This document shows, in pieces, positions 23,000-34,180 of a stretch of 64,000 bases of DNA. The first letter of the stretch is position 1. Each line of letters begins with the position of its first letter. This DNA is from Rattus norvegicus (lineage: Eukaryota; Chordata; Mammalia; Rodentia; Muridae): contig NW_026947370.1 in assembly GCF_036323735.1 (NCBI RefSeq), positions 310,001-374,000 on the forward strand. The letters run 5' to 3'. The notes beneath the pieces were generated by a model. The model saw only the letters and a program-made list of their open reading frames with translations, searched no databases and was not told the origin of the DNA. The position numbers were made by a program, and so were the translations under genes.

Positions 23000-25900
23000 A
23001 AAGAAGGTGGGAAGGATTCACATTTTGGTCATCCTTCTTGAGATTCATTAGTTCTGTGCATCTAGGGTAATTCAAGCATTTGCGCTAATAGCCTCTTATC
23101 AATGAGGGTATGCCATGTGTGTTTTACTGTGATCGGTTTACCTCACTCAGGATGATATTTTCTGGTTCCATCCATTTACCTATGAATTTCAGAAAGGCAT
23201 TGCTTTTGATAGCCGAGTAATATTCCATTTTGAAGATGTACTATATTTTCTGTATCCATTCCTCTATTGAAGGAATCTGGGTTCTTTCCAGCTTCTGGCT
23301 ATTATAAATAATGCTGCTATGAACATAGTGAATCATGTGTCTTTTTTATATGTTGGAGCATCTTTTCGGTATATGCCCAAGAAAGATATAGCTGGTTCTT
23401 CAGTTATTTCAATGTCCAATTTTCTGAGGAACCTCCAGACTGATTTCCAGAATGGTTTTACCAGTCTGCAGCCCCACCAACAATGGAGGAGTGTTCCTCT
23501 TTCTCCACATCCTCGCCAGCATCTGCTGTCACCTGAGTTTTCATCTTATCCATCCTGACTGGTATGAGGTAGAATCTCAGGGTTGTTTTGTTTTGCATTT
23601 CCCTTTTGACTAAAGATGTTGAACATTTATTTAGGTGTTTCTCTGCCATTCTAAATTCTTCAGCTGTTAATTCTTTGTTTTGCTCTGAACTCCATTTTTC
23701 AATAGGGTTATTTGTTTCCCTTTAGTCTGACTTCATGAGTTCTTTGTATATTTTTGATATTAGCCCTCTATCTGCTGTAGGATTGTAAAGATCTTTTTCC
23801 AATCTGTTGGTTGCTATTTTGTCCTAACAACAGTGTCCTCTGCCATACAGAAGCTTTGTAGTTTTATGAGATCACATTTGTCGATTCTTGATCTTAGAGC
23901 ATGAGCCATTGGTGTTTTGTTAAGGAAATTTTCTTCAGTGCCCATGTGTTCGAGATGATTCCCCAATGTTCTTCTATTAGTTTGAGTGTATCTGGTTTGA
24001 TGTGGAGGTACTTGATGCAGTTGGAGTTATGCTTTCTACAGGGCAGTAAGAATGGATTAATTTGCATTTTTCTACATGCTGACCTCCTGTTGAACCAGCA
24101 CCATTTTCTGAAAATGCTATCTTTTTTCCCATTGGATGGTTTTGGCACCTTTCTTAAAAATTAAGTGATCATGGGTGTGTGGTTTCATTTCTGGGTCTTC
24201 AGTTCTATTCCACTGGTCTATTTGGCTGCCTCTGTCTCAATGCCATACAGGTTTTATCACTATTGCTCTGTAATACTGCTTGAGTTCATGGATAATGATT
24301 CCCAAGGAAGTCCATTATTGTTGAAGGCAGTTTTAGCTATTCTGTGTGTTTTGTTATTCCAGATGAATTTATGAACTTTTCTGTCTAACTCTATGAAAAA
24401 TTGGATTGGAATTTTGATGGGGATTGGAATGAATCTGTAGGTTGCTTTTGGTACAATGGCCATTTTTACTCTATTAATCCTGTCAGGACATGTACATTGG
24501 AGATCTTTCCATCTTCTGAAATCTCCTTCAATTTCTTCAGAGACTTGAGGTTCTGCTCATATGCTCATATCTTTTATTTGCTTGGATAAAGTCACCCCAA
24601 GATATTTTATATTATTTGAGGCTATTGTGAAGAGTGTCATATCCCTAGTTTCTTTCTCTGCTTGTTTAGCTTTTGTGCAGAGTTATTTTTATACACAGCC
24701 ACTTTGCTGAAATAGTTTATCAGGCTTAGTAATTCTCTTGTGGAACTTTTGGGGTCACTAAGTATACTATCATATCAACTACAAACAGTGCTATTTTGAC
24801 TTCTTCCTTTCCAATCTATATCCCTTTGACCTCCTTCAGTGTGTGCATGCTCTGGCTAAGATGACTAGAACTATATTGAATAAGTTGTGAGAGAGTGGGT
24901 AGCCTTGTCTAGTCCCTGATTTCAGTGTGATTGTTTTAAGTTTCTCTCCACTTAGTTTAATGTTAACTACACATTTGCTATATATGTTTAGGTATGGGCT
25001 TTAAATTCCTGTACTTTCAAGGACTTTTATCATGAAGTGATTTTGAAGTTTGTCAAAATCTTTCTCAGCATCTAATGAAGGATCATGTGGTTTTTATCTT
25101 TAAGTTTGTTATATAGTGTTTACGTTGTTTGTTTTCTGTATATTAAAGCATCCCAGCAAGCCTGGGATGAATCCTACTTAATCATAGTGGATGATTGTTT
25201 AATGTGTTGTAAGATTAGGTTTGTAAGAATTTCATTGAGTATTTTTGTGTCGATATTGATAAGAAAATTCGTCTGACGATCTCTTTCTTTTTTGGGTCTT
25301 TCTGTGTTTTAGTGATTAGAGTATTTGTGGCTTCATGAAAGCAATTTGGTAGTACTCCATCTGTTTCAATTTTATTAAAGAGTTTGAACAGTATTGTTAT
25401 GTTATTTTCAATGAATTTTGGATGGATTTCTGCACTAAATCAATCTGATCATGGACTCTTTGGTTGGGAGAGTTTTGGTGATTGCTTGTATTCCTTTGGG
25501 AGTTATGGGTTATTTAAATGGTTTACTTTTCCTGATTTAGCTTTGGCCCCTTGTATTTGTCTAGAAAGTAGTCCTTTTTCTCCAGATTTTCAAGTTTCAT
25601 TGAACATAGCCTTTTGTAGTACAATGATTTTTTTTTTTTAATTTCCTCTGATTCTGCTGTAATGTCTCCCTTTTTAATATTTGATTTTGTTAATTTGGAC
25701 ACACTCTCTGTTTCCTCCTGTTAGTCTGGTTTCCGGTTAATGTATCCTGTTGATTTTTCTTAGAGAATCAGGTATTGGTTCTGTTGATTCCTTGTATTGT
25801 CACTGTTCTTTTTTCTACTTGGTTGATTTCAGCACTGAGTTTGATTATTTCCTGCCTTCTACCACTCCTGCATGTATTTGCTTCTTTTTGTTCTAGAGGT

Positions 25901-26863
25901 TTTAGGTGTGCTGTCAAGCTACTGATGGATAGTCTCTCCTGTTTCTTTCTCCAGGCACTCAGAGCTATGAGTTTTCCTCTTACCACAGCTTTCATTGTAT
26001 TCCAAGAGTTTGGTATATTGTACCTTCTTTTTCATTGAATTATACGAAGTCTTTAATTTCTTACTTTAATTTTTCCTTGACCAAGTTATAATTGAGTAGA
26101 GCATTATTCAACTTCCATGTATATGTGGGTGTTCTTTCCCGATTTTTATTGAAGGACAGCCTAAGCCCATGGTAGTCTGGTAGAGTGCATGGAATTATTT
26201 CTATATTTCCATATCATTTGTGGCCTGCTTTTTGACTGATTACATGATCAATGTTGGAGAAAGTGCCATGAAAGGCTGAGTAGAAGTTAAATCCTTTCGT
26301 TTTGGATAGAATATTCTCTAAATATCTCTTAAGTCCGTTTGGTTTATTCATTCTGTTAGTCTGTCTATGTCTCTGTTTAATTTCTCTTTCTGTGATCTGT
26401 CTAGTGGTGAGAATGGGGTTTTGAAATCTCTACTCTTATTATTCGTGCTGCTATATGTTCTTTTAACTTTAGTAAGTTTTCTTTCATGTATGCAGGTACC
26501 CTTTTATTTTGAGCATAGATATTTATGATTTCAAGTTCATCTTGGTGGATTTTTCCTTTGATGAATATAAAGTGTCCTTCCTTATGCTTTTTGATGACTT
26601 TTGGTTGAAAGTTAATTTTATATGATATTATAATGGCTACTCCAGCTTGCTTCTTCAGATCATTTGCTTGGAAAGATATTTTCCAGCCTTTTACTCTGAG
26701 GTAGTGTCTGTCTTTGTCTCTGAAATGTGTTTCCTCTAGTGCAAAATGCTCTGTCCTCATTACATATCCAGTGTGTCAATCTGTGTATTTTTAGTGGGGA
26801 ATTGAGTCCATTGATGTTGAGAGATATTAAGGAATAGCGATGATCACTTTCTCTTATTTTCAT
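23000..26863 (-). pseudogene. L1 ORF2 (endonuclease / reverse transcriptase), broken
   Basis: ORF2p nicks target DNA with an APE-type endonuclease and reverse-transcribes L1 RNA there. The N-terminal endonuclease start (26660-26863) has the Leu-Asn-Ile-Asn-Gly-Leu-Asn-Ser-Pro segment. Frame 26401-26760 carries the Glu-Glu-Thr-His version of the catalytic QETH motif and the Asn-Ile-Tyr-Ala segment. The RT catalytic site near 24762-24795 reads FVVD instead of FADD, so one catalytic aspartate is lost. C-terminal ORF2 is found at 23894-24148 and 24260-24463. There are many frameshifts. Length is close to the normal 3.8-3.9 kb. Confidence 0.9.
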
Positions 26864-26879
26864 AATTGGAGGATAGTTA

Positions 26880-27968
26880 ATGTTTGTGTGCTTCCCTTCT
26901 CTTTATTTTGTTGTGAAAAGATTAATTCTTGCTTTATGATTTTACTTGCCCCCTTGTTTTGGGATTTGCCAGTTAGTGTCCTTTGTATTACTGGATATTT
27001 AGAAAGATATTGTGTAAGTTTGGGTTTGTCATGGAATATCTTGGTTTCTCCATCTATGTTAATTGATAATTTTGCTGGATAAAGTAGCCTAGGAAGGCGT
27101 TTCTGTTCTCTTAGGGTCTGTATGATATCTGTCCAGGATCTTCCGGCTTTCATAGTCTCTAGTGAAAATTCTGGTGTAATTCTGATAGGTTTGCCTTTAT
27201 ATGTTATTTATACATATACTTACTGCTTTTAATATTTTTATTTGTTTTGTGTATTTGGTGTTTTAACTATTATGTGATGGGAGGGTCTCCTTTTCTGGTC
27301 CAATCTATTTGTAGTTCTGTAGGCTTTGTGTATGTTTATGGGCATCTCTTTCTTCGGATTAGGGAAGTTTTATTCTATAATTTTGTGGAAGATATTACTG
27401 TCCCTTGATGTTAGCAGTCTTCACCCTCTTCTATACCTGTTATCCTTAGGTTTGATCTTCTTGTGTCCTTGATTTCCTGTGTTTTGGGCTAGGAGTTTTT
27501 TGTTTTTTATCTTTGACAGTTGTGTCAATGTTTTCTAAGGAATCTTCTGCTCCTTAGATTATGTCTTTCATCTCTTTTATCCTGTTGGTGACGCTCACAT
27601 CTATGACTCCTGGTCTCTTTTCTAGGTCTTCCATCTCCAGGGTTGTCTTCCTTTGTGCTTTCTTTATAGTTTCTTTTTCCATTTTTAACTCCTGGATTTT
27701 TTTGTTCATTTTCCTTTCCTGTTTTTTTTTTTTTGTTTTGTTTTTTTGTTTTTTGTTTTTCCATTAGTTCTTTAAGGTACTTTTGTGTTCCCTCTTTCTG
27801 GGATTCTATTTGTTTACTTCTTCTTCCATTTTTACTAAATTGGGTATTTATTTGCATTTCAATTGTTTTTATCTTTCCTGTCCACACGCCTAAATTCTTC
27901 CCCTCACCTTTTATAGTGGTTGTCCCCTCCATATTGATATCCCCTTCCTTACTGTCCCAGACAACCAA
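26880..27968 (-). pseudogene. L1 ORF1, broken
   Basis: Minus frame 27525-27968 (147 codons) is the highly charged Lys/Glu/Asn-rich N-terminal coiled-coil half. Its Lys-rich stretch corresponds to the T-rich tract at 27720-27765. Minus frame 26860-27153 is the C-terminal domain, with the Leu-Leu-Tyr-Pro-Ala-Lys-Leu-Ser segment typical of rodent ORF1p. The middle (about 27154-27524) is in other frames. The normal N-terminus is not clear, suggesting 5' truncation just inside ORF1. Confidence 0.85.
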
Positions 27969-27979
27969 ATATCAAAACT

Positions 27980-29640
27980 TTTATAATTGGTTAGAGAGCC
28001 AAACCAAGAATTCTCAACTGAGGTATCTCAATAGCTGAGAAAGACATCAAGAAATGTTCAGCACCCATAGTTATCAAAAAAAGGCAAATCAAAATGAGCC
28101 AGAGATTCTATATTACACCAATCAGAATGACTAAGATAAAAAAACTGATGCAGTAGAAGAGTAGGCTAGGATGTAGACAAAGTGGAACACTACTCCACTT
28201 TGGATATAAATGTGGAGGTTCAGAGAAAATTGTAAATAGCTTTACCTGAAGACCCAGCTTTACCACTCACTTCAACACATATACACAAACTTGATCCACA
28301 TACAACAAGGACATGTGGTTGAACAGGTTCACAGCAGCCTTACTTACAATAGTCGAATGCTGGAAACAAGTGTGATTTAACTCAACTGCACTGAGGAATA
28401 AATAGAGAAAACAAATGTGCTTTATTTAAACAAAGGAACACTACTCAGGTATTAAAAATGAGGACACCAAGAACTTTGTAGGCAAAGGGATGTAGCTGGA
28501 AATTAGTGAAGTAACAGAGATCAAAAAGGAAATAACATGGGATGAACTTAGTGACAAGCCGATTTTACCCCATATCTCAGAATGCCCACTATACAGAGCA
28601 TTTATCACATGAAGGGTAACATGTTAGAAGGTCAAATTGTGGATGCTTGCTACCAACTTAGAAGGGAGAACAAAATAATCATGAAAGGCAGAGGGATGGG
28701 GACTTATTTATAGGTAGAGAATGATGGACAAAGTGAGGTTAGTTGCAACAATGAAAAGAGAAACGAGAGGATTCCAGAGGAAAAGTGGAATAAATGACAA
28801 TAAGTATATCAGTGGTGGGTGGTGAACTTGGATATCCCCAGGAAAGACCCAGGTGCCAGAGATGCAAGAGGTTCCCATAAACCTAATGGGATTATGGTAG
28901 TTGAAATACCAAGCAGCAAAGAGGTAGAACCACTAGAGACTGCCTCCTATAGCTAGACATGCCCACCTGTGAAGGAATGGTGCTGCACACACAGTTCAAA
29001 ATCTTTATCCTATAAATATCCAAGGCCTACAAGAATGCAAATACAAAAACAGAGCAAAGACTGAAGGGAAGGCCCTTAGGAGACCTCCCCACCATAAGAA
29101 GCATTTCATCCACAGACTCTAAATCCTGGCCTTTTACTGATTTCAAGATGTGCTTGCAGATAATACCCTAATATGTCTGTCCTCTGAGGGGCTCCACCAT
29201 CACCTGACCGTGACAGATGTAGATACAGCTAACATTTGGAAAGAACCTGACAGCCAGAAATGAATAGTTAGGGGAATGCATGAAGGATCTGAAGGGGATT
29301 GAGCCTAAAATGAATAACAACAGGATCATTAAGTTTACACTTTCGAGGCTCAGGAAATTTATTACCAAATAGAATATACTTGGGTCAGTCAAAGGGTTCT
29401 GCTACATAGGTCGTAGAGCATATGGAGAAGACAACTGCCTCATTTGCCGTATCTGGGAAGGGAGTCAATTGGTCCTGTGGAGACATCATATCCCAGAGAA
29501 GGGGGATGTTGGAGGGCTAAAGTGAAGTGGCAAGGAGATGGGGGAGCACCATATTAGAAACGCAAAGGATCAGAATGGGGATTCAAGAAAAATACCAGTT
29601 TGAGCAATGACATTCAAAATATAAAAAAACGAAGAGATTA
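27980..29640 (+). mobile_element. L1 element, plus strand: C-terminal ORF2 and 3' UTR
   Basis: It begins in the ORF2 C-terminal region (27980-28620), then runs through the whole 3' UTR, including the segments near 28840-29170 and 29440-29560, to an A-rich end near 29620-29640. It is frameshifted throughout. It is the missing 3' half expected for the plus-strand L1 at 18130-22673, but roughly 1.8 kb of ORF2 is absent between the two. Confidence 0.85.
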
Positions 29641-29885
29641 TATTACACACATACTGTTATAATATAAGATATTTATGTTTACAATAGAGATGTTCACATC
29701 TGTTCTCCTTAAGGATTATATATTCATTATCTGTACTGTTTCAGGTTTACTGAAAGTTGAAATCCATAATTTTTATAAATTACTTAGTATTGAAATTTAA
29801 CAAAGATAAACAAAATTAAAGTTTTATCTTTTGTCCTTATAGCTATAAATCTTTAGTTACCTCGATGTTAAATTAAAAAAAAACA

Positions 29886-30750
29886 TATTTTGTATTTCTA
29901 TCCCATTAGGTTTCCATTCCATGCCTCAAATGTCTCTCAGTCTTTGCTGTACTTCTCTATATTCCCTCCATTGTCGCCCTCTGTTTCTTCACATTTGACA
30001 TTCCTGTTCCTGAATGTGTCCCTCAGCAATCCATAAGTTCATTTGTACTTCCCAAAATGGAGACAGTCTGGACCATGTCCCTTGACACTTACACTAAACT
30101 GGTCATACACATACACAGTTTGGAGAATTAACATTCAGATTATAGCGAATTTGTATCCCATTTTTTCTTTTTGATCTGGATTACCTCATCTATGATGACT
30201 TTCACAAGATCCATTCCTATCCTGAAAATTCCATGCTTTCCTTATTCCGATCTGTAAAAGCATCCATTCTCTTTATGTCTTCATTTGTTAAGGAAGAACT
30301 TGAATATTTCCACATTATGAAGGGTCTATATACTAGGATGAATCAACATTTGGATTTATACCCTCGAGTTATATCACTAGGCGTATCCATTTCCATATTC
30401 CTGAAGAAACATCATATTGATTTCAAAAGTTGTTATAGAATTTTGCCTTCCCACCAGTAGAATAGGAATGCTCCCCTCTCTCCATTATACAGTAAAGATA
30501 AGTTGGCTCATGTGTTATTAACCTAGGTTTTCTGAAATGATGAAAAAATCTCAGAATAATTTTGTTTTGCATTTCCATAATGTATATGGATGATACATAT
30601 TTGCCATTAGATTCTTATTGATTTGAGTTCTTCAAATGTGAATTTTTTGTTTAGATATGTAGCCCAATTTAATTATTTATCCTTGATATATAGTTCTTTA
30701 GTTTTTTATTTTGGTTTATAGAAGCTTATTGCTCAACGTGTACATGTAAA
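29886..30750 (-). mobile_element. Old L1 fragment, antisense (ORF2 end / 3' UTR)
   Basis: The plus strand reads as diverged antisense L1, with the pyrimidine-rich 3' UTR-like left part and the ORF2 C-terminal region at about 30180-30660. There are no intact frames. The 29641-29885 stretch before it is A+T-rich, with nothing recognised. Confidence 0.65.
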
Positions 30751-31591
30751 CAATGCTTAGTATTTTTGAAAATAGCCACTTTAATTTAAATTTGCTAAGG
30801 TCAAATCATATAATGTGCTCCCATTAAACTCACAGAATTGGCAGATCTGTTGTAGCTAAGAAAATTCATTAAGGTCACTTTATGAAACATCCCTATATCA
30901 GAAAACATACTCTATGTACATAAAATTGTAGAATATACTTTAATTGTTTAATTTTCTGAGAATTTCCACCAAAGTATTTTGAGGACAATTTACCCATTTA
31001 TTTTGTCAACATCACTCTATTTCTTTTAATCCTACTTTTCTGTAACTTCTACAGTAAAATACTGTTTAATAATCTCATGATAATCCCTTACAAAAAATTT
31101 TTCAATCCTCCAACAAAAGACACTAACTGTCCACAGTGTGTCAGTTAGGAGGAACAGCTTTCAGGCATTTATACTGCATTTCGGACAGTGACTGTCTTGA
31201 AGCTGTGCAGGAAACCACAGCTGCAATGTCACATGAGAGTATCACTTCTTGTATCCAGACGACGCTCTTTATGTCTGATCCCACCCACAATTTGGGCACC
31301 TACAGTCTCTTAGCACCTTGCTTCAGGATGGCTTTTTAGCCTTGGGGTATAACATGCATATCCAACTCGTTATGGCTGAAATCAATAAAATGTAGACAAC
31401 TATATAATGAATGAAAGGAAGAGGTCACTCCTGGAAAGTATTAACAAGATTGTCATAACCTCTGGCCATGTTAGGTAATGAAAGGTTTGAATTAATAAAA
31501 TGAAAGACAATATAGGAAACATGGAGAAAACACAGATTATTTAGATTTACAGTCCAAAATCTAGAATATATTTTAAAGCATTCGTGATTTT
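30751..31591. other. Intergenic stretch, nothing recognised
   Basis: A block at 31110-31400 ends in an AATAAA signal and has more balanced composition, so it could be an unlisted old retroelement. I cannot name it. Confidence 0.45.
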
Positions 31592-31918
31592 TGTGGGGAG
31601 CGGGTGTAGTGGCAATCCCAAGATGGAGCCGGGACTGCTGCCGAGTTTCAAGATTAGCACCTGAAATTAAGCCACGCCCAATCGTGAGAGCTGCGCAGGC
31701 GCACGATGAGGATAGATCAGGCCATGTGACGTGGACCTATGAATGGAGGTCACGCAGACTGGACGGTTGAGGTGGTTGAGGGAGGATACAAGGGACTGGG
31801 CTCGGGGGCTGGATGGAGGCATTGTTCATGCTTGCAGACAAAAGGGTTCCTGAATAAACTGCTTTGAGAAGAATGTGGGGTGTCACTCCTTTCCTGCTGG
31901 TCGGGGTTGGAAGTGACA
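31592..31918 (+). mobile_element. Solo LTR, ERVK/IAP-like
   Basis: A G+C-rich island of 327 bp in A+T-rich DNA. It starts TGTGGGGAGC and ends GTGACA (TG...CA termini). It has an IAP-like U3 start with the AAGATGG...GCTGCC type of text, GC-rich U3 with a GTGACGT-like element near 31727, and a polyadenylation signal AATAAA at 31853-31858 followed by a GT-rich U5. No internal gag/pol flanks it, so it is a recombination remnant. The flanking bases do not form a clear target duplication. Confidence 0.8.
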
Positions 31919-32394
31919 ATAAATACTAGATGTATTCCATTTATCAATATTAAATCAGCTCATTTTTTTATAATTTAAACAGCTCTATACTAAACAATTA
32001 CAAAGAATCGGTATTTAATTTCTCCCACCTCAAATATCATAGGACCACATGTATTCAGTTGAAAAGAAATGAATATACATTTAAATAGCATTTAAAGTGT
32101 CTAAGACTATTTCATAAAGTAGAGAAAAGGATTGAATACATTAAAATTATATTTTGGAATCTGTTTTTATCTAACAATGACAGAGAAAATAAGGAGAGAG
32201 AATGAGACAGGGGGACAATGAGGCAAAAGGGAAGGTAATGAGAGAGGGAGAAAAAGTTACAGACGACTGACACAAAGAGAGGAAGAGAGAGTATTACACG
32301 CTAATTTACACCTATACACACATATTCTCAATAAAATACTTGTGAACAGATTCAAGTCAACATTAAAAATAATCTTCAACCAGATAAGCTTTCT
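31919..32394. other. A+T-rich stretch, nothing recognised
   Basis: A purine-rich run at 32180-32300 is the only compositional feature. Confidence 0.5.
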
Positions 32395-33215
32395 TCAAAT
32401 CCCAGACATACAAGTTTGATTAGTCCTGGGGAAGCTGTAGGTATGGAGGATATAGTTCAACATAATAAAGGCAAGGTACAAGAAGCCAACCAAAATCATC
32501 TTGCTAAAGAGAGAAAAATCAAATGCAGTTCCACTACAAGCAGGAGAAGACAAGCATATACACTGGTTTCATACCTATGTATTATAGTATTTGTAATTTT
32601 AGTTAGAACAATATGACAACTGAAGAAGATCCAGGGAATACAAATGAAAAACGAAGAAATCAAAATGTTCTCATTTGCAGATGTTGTGATACCATTTTAA
32701 AAACTCTAAAAATGTATCAGTCTCTTAAGACTGAAAAATAGGGTCATAAAAGCAGAACATCATATGAACACACAAAATTCCTTAGCTTTACTTTTTGCCA
32801 ATACAAACCATACTGTGAGAAAATATGGGTAAAATTCCCCTCACAACAATCTGAAAATATAAAATTAAATATTGTGGATAAAAATATTTAAAATGCAAAG
32901 ACCACTATGAATTAGATAGAAGTGATCCTGAATAGAGACAATTGTTCTCTAAAAGATTAAGTTTCTTAAAGTTGAAAATACATTCATAAATAGTAGAATT
33001 CAAAGTGATTACTCAGAACACATTATCTTTCCTGTTTTCCAATTTCAAGCAATGGGAGAAAAATCAGGGAAATATTCCACTTGAAACACTCTTAAAATAC
33101 ATAACAAAATACCCTGGATTAGCAAAGTTATAAAGCATACTATTAGTTAGAAGACATATGAAGTAATGATGATCCATCCAGAATATATAAGGAAATGTTC
33201 CAGCTGATGTTCTGA
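32395..33215 (+). mobile_element. L1 ORF2 reverse-transcriptase fragment, plus strand
   Basis: The stretch around 32640-32700 encodes the RT catalytic neighbourhood. The motif reads Phe-Ala-Asp-Val, so the second aspartate of FADD is lost. Downstream text (32760-33210) follows ORF2 with many substitutions. It is truncated at both ends and old. Confidence 0.75.
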
Positions 33216-34180
33216 AGGACCTTAAAGACTTGAATAAATCAAAGCTTTTATAGTTTTAAGTATAAGTAGATAATATAATAATGTCAATTGTTAATTAATT
33301 AATAAAGCTAATGCAATAAATATTGATTAGAAAATTTTACTACAATAAATCACCCACTTATATGAAACTCAAGAATTTGACTATAATTATTCTACTATGG
33401 GACAGAGGAGAACTTTAAAGTGCTAAGTGCTAGCATGTTTAGGGAGATAATTTTAAAGAGAAACAAAGAGGGAGGAAAAATATCATGAGATTAAAAAATG
33501 TTAGCATGTTTAGGGAGATAATTTTAAAGAGAAAAAAGAGGGAGGAAAAATATCATGAGATTAAAAAATGTAAGGGTTACATACACAGTGTGATGTTATT
33601 GGCAGAGTGAATATTTCAAAGGATTGGAGCGTCCAGGATTAATTTATTGATTTAAAAGGTGAGGTTACATACCAACAGGAGGCTAGACTATCAGATCAGA
33701 TCTCCAGAAAATGCCAAATGTTCCTGTTAGTACTACTATATTATAGTAATCATAAAAGTGCCAAGGTGGGAAATTGAAGGTTTTTTTCACCTCACAAGTT
33801 ACAGTTCATGATGGAATACAAGAAAAGGACACACGGAAGCAGCATGTAAATTAAGAGGAACTCTGCTTACTAATCTGCTCAGCTACCTTTTCTCTATAAC
33901 CTCCTCAGCTTACTAGTGTTGGTATCATCCACAGTGGGCAATGTATCCATACATCATCTAGCCATCAAGAAAATGCAAAATACTGATACCTACAAGCCAA
34001 TCTGATGGAGTCAGTTGCTCAATAATGCATATTTTAGACAGCCACAATAAGCAATCACAGCAAGCCATAAAAGGAAAATAGAAAACTTAGCCAACAAAAG
34101 ATAAGAGTACCCCTTCATGAATGGAATTTGAGATCAAAAGTGAAGTTCTATATGAGGAAAAATTAGACGGATTATGCCAG
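33216..34180. other. A+T-rich stretch with one recent tandem duplication
   Basis: Nothing is recognised apart from the 71-bp duplication at 33431-33571, listed separately. Confidence 0.5.
33431..33571 (+). repeat. Tandem duplication, 71 + 70 bp
   Basis: The segment 33431-33501 is repeated immediately at 33502-33571. The only difference is loss of one C in the second copy (after GAGAAA). Flanks are not repetitive. The near-identity makes this a very recent event, or an assembly artefact. Confidence 0.95.

Larger units (their letters stand above)
22674..27972 (-). mobile_element. Nearly full-length L1, minus strand, lacking 5' UTR, early poly(A)
   Basis: From right to left it reads ORF1 (27968 to about 26900), ORF2 (26863 to about 23000), then the first few hundred bases of the 3' UTR and an A15 tail, seen as T at 22674-22688. 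The 3' UTR stops well before the usual L1 end that is visible elsewhere (for example 57203-57445), so the transcript was probably polyadenylated or primed early. All frames are broken. It inserted into or against a plus-strand L1. Confidence 0.92.
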
